Shown piece by piece: positions 63,961 through 64,000 of a stretch of DNA of 64,000 nt. The stretch spans positions 29,060,176 to 29,124,175 of the forward strand of contig CM036771.1 in assembly GCA_020796225.1 (NCBI GenBank). Reading direction: 5' to 3'. The translations under genes and the position numbers were made by a program. How positions within the stretch are numbered: position 1 is the first letter of the stretch; every line of letters begins with the position of its first letter. The notes below the pieces were generated by a model, which ran no database searches, was not told the origin of the DNA, and saw only the letters and a program-made list of their open reading frames with translations. The DNA is from Arion vulgaris (Eukaryota > Mollusca > Gastropoda > Stylommatophora > Arionidae).

Positions 63961-64000
63961 AACGTTTCTCAGCCTTTTGGCTAAGATCAATGTGTAGTGC
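63961..64000 (+). ncRNA. U2 snRNA-like 5' end, truncated by the window edge
   Basis: Positions 63961-63990 match the first 30 nt of animal U2 snRNA at about 27 positions, including CTTTTGGCTAAGATCAA. Differences: AACGTTTCTCAGCC for ATCGCTTCTCGGCC, an extra T at 63991, and GTAGTGC where U2 has GTAGTATC, the branch-point recognition sequence. Stem I can still form (AGCC with GGCT). Such changes are unexpected in a functional U2, so this is more likely a pseudogene or an snRNA-headed SINE. The rest lies outside the window. Confidence 0.75.

Overview
The window is a piece of an invertebrate animal nuclear genome. A split Rab6 gene with GT-AG introns is buried in a dense, nested pile of retrotransposons. 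The reverse-transcriptase families, Penelope-like elements, tRNA-derived SINEs and long-spaced mariner relatives suggest a mollusc, perhaps a gastropod, but no sequence here fixes the species. There is no bacterial gene organisation, operon or CRISPR array.

Host gene. The 3' half of Rab6 (a Golgi small GTPase) lies on the + strand. Exons 2805-2916, 15086-15179 and 16899-16959 join in frame and carry the G4 (NKTD) and G5 (ETSAK) guanine-binding motifs. Two different terminal exons, 25416-25483 and 36750-36820, have the same entry phase, and each encodes a tail ending in EGGCAC and then a stop. This points to alternative last exons giving two Rab6 C-termini. The upstream exons lie outside the window.

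Mobile DNA. Almost everything else is transposon. (a) RNase H-bearing LINEs of an I-like type: a nearly full-length copy at 6723-14547 that has itself been invaded three times, and a full-length copy at 29909-35334 that landed inside a minisatellite. (b) A second RNase H LINE lineage with a TAACCAATAAC 3' end, at 10252-11437, 24508-25160, 26360-26600, 39097-39858, 56575-57800 and 62551-63848. (c) RTE-like LINE pieces, many 5'-truncated with short tandem-repeat tails. (d) Penelope-like elements with GIY-YIG endonuclease at 688-2640, 2985-3930, 4569-5847, 19805-21989, 40800-41165 and 58640-60700. (e) Two near-identical mariner-superfamily elements with unusually long DDE spacing at 17021-19197 and 52939-55120. 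(f) A piggyBac-like deletion derivative, a hAT-like MITE and a large foldback element. (g) SINEs of at least three head types, one of them found with several different 3' modules.

Many insertions are bounded by target-site duplications that can be read by eye, so the order of insertion can be reconstructed. Minisatellites with unit lengths of about 25, 32, 36, 41 and 43 bp occupy the introns and flanks. At the right edge (63961-64000) the first 40 nt of a U2 snRNA-like sequence appear, with changes suggesting a pseudogene or SINE head. Nearly all transposon reading frames are broken by stops or frameshifts; the most intact domain is the RNase H at 39233-39805.
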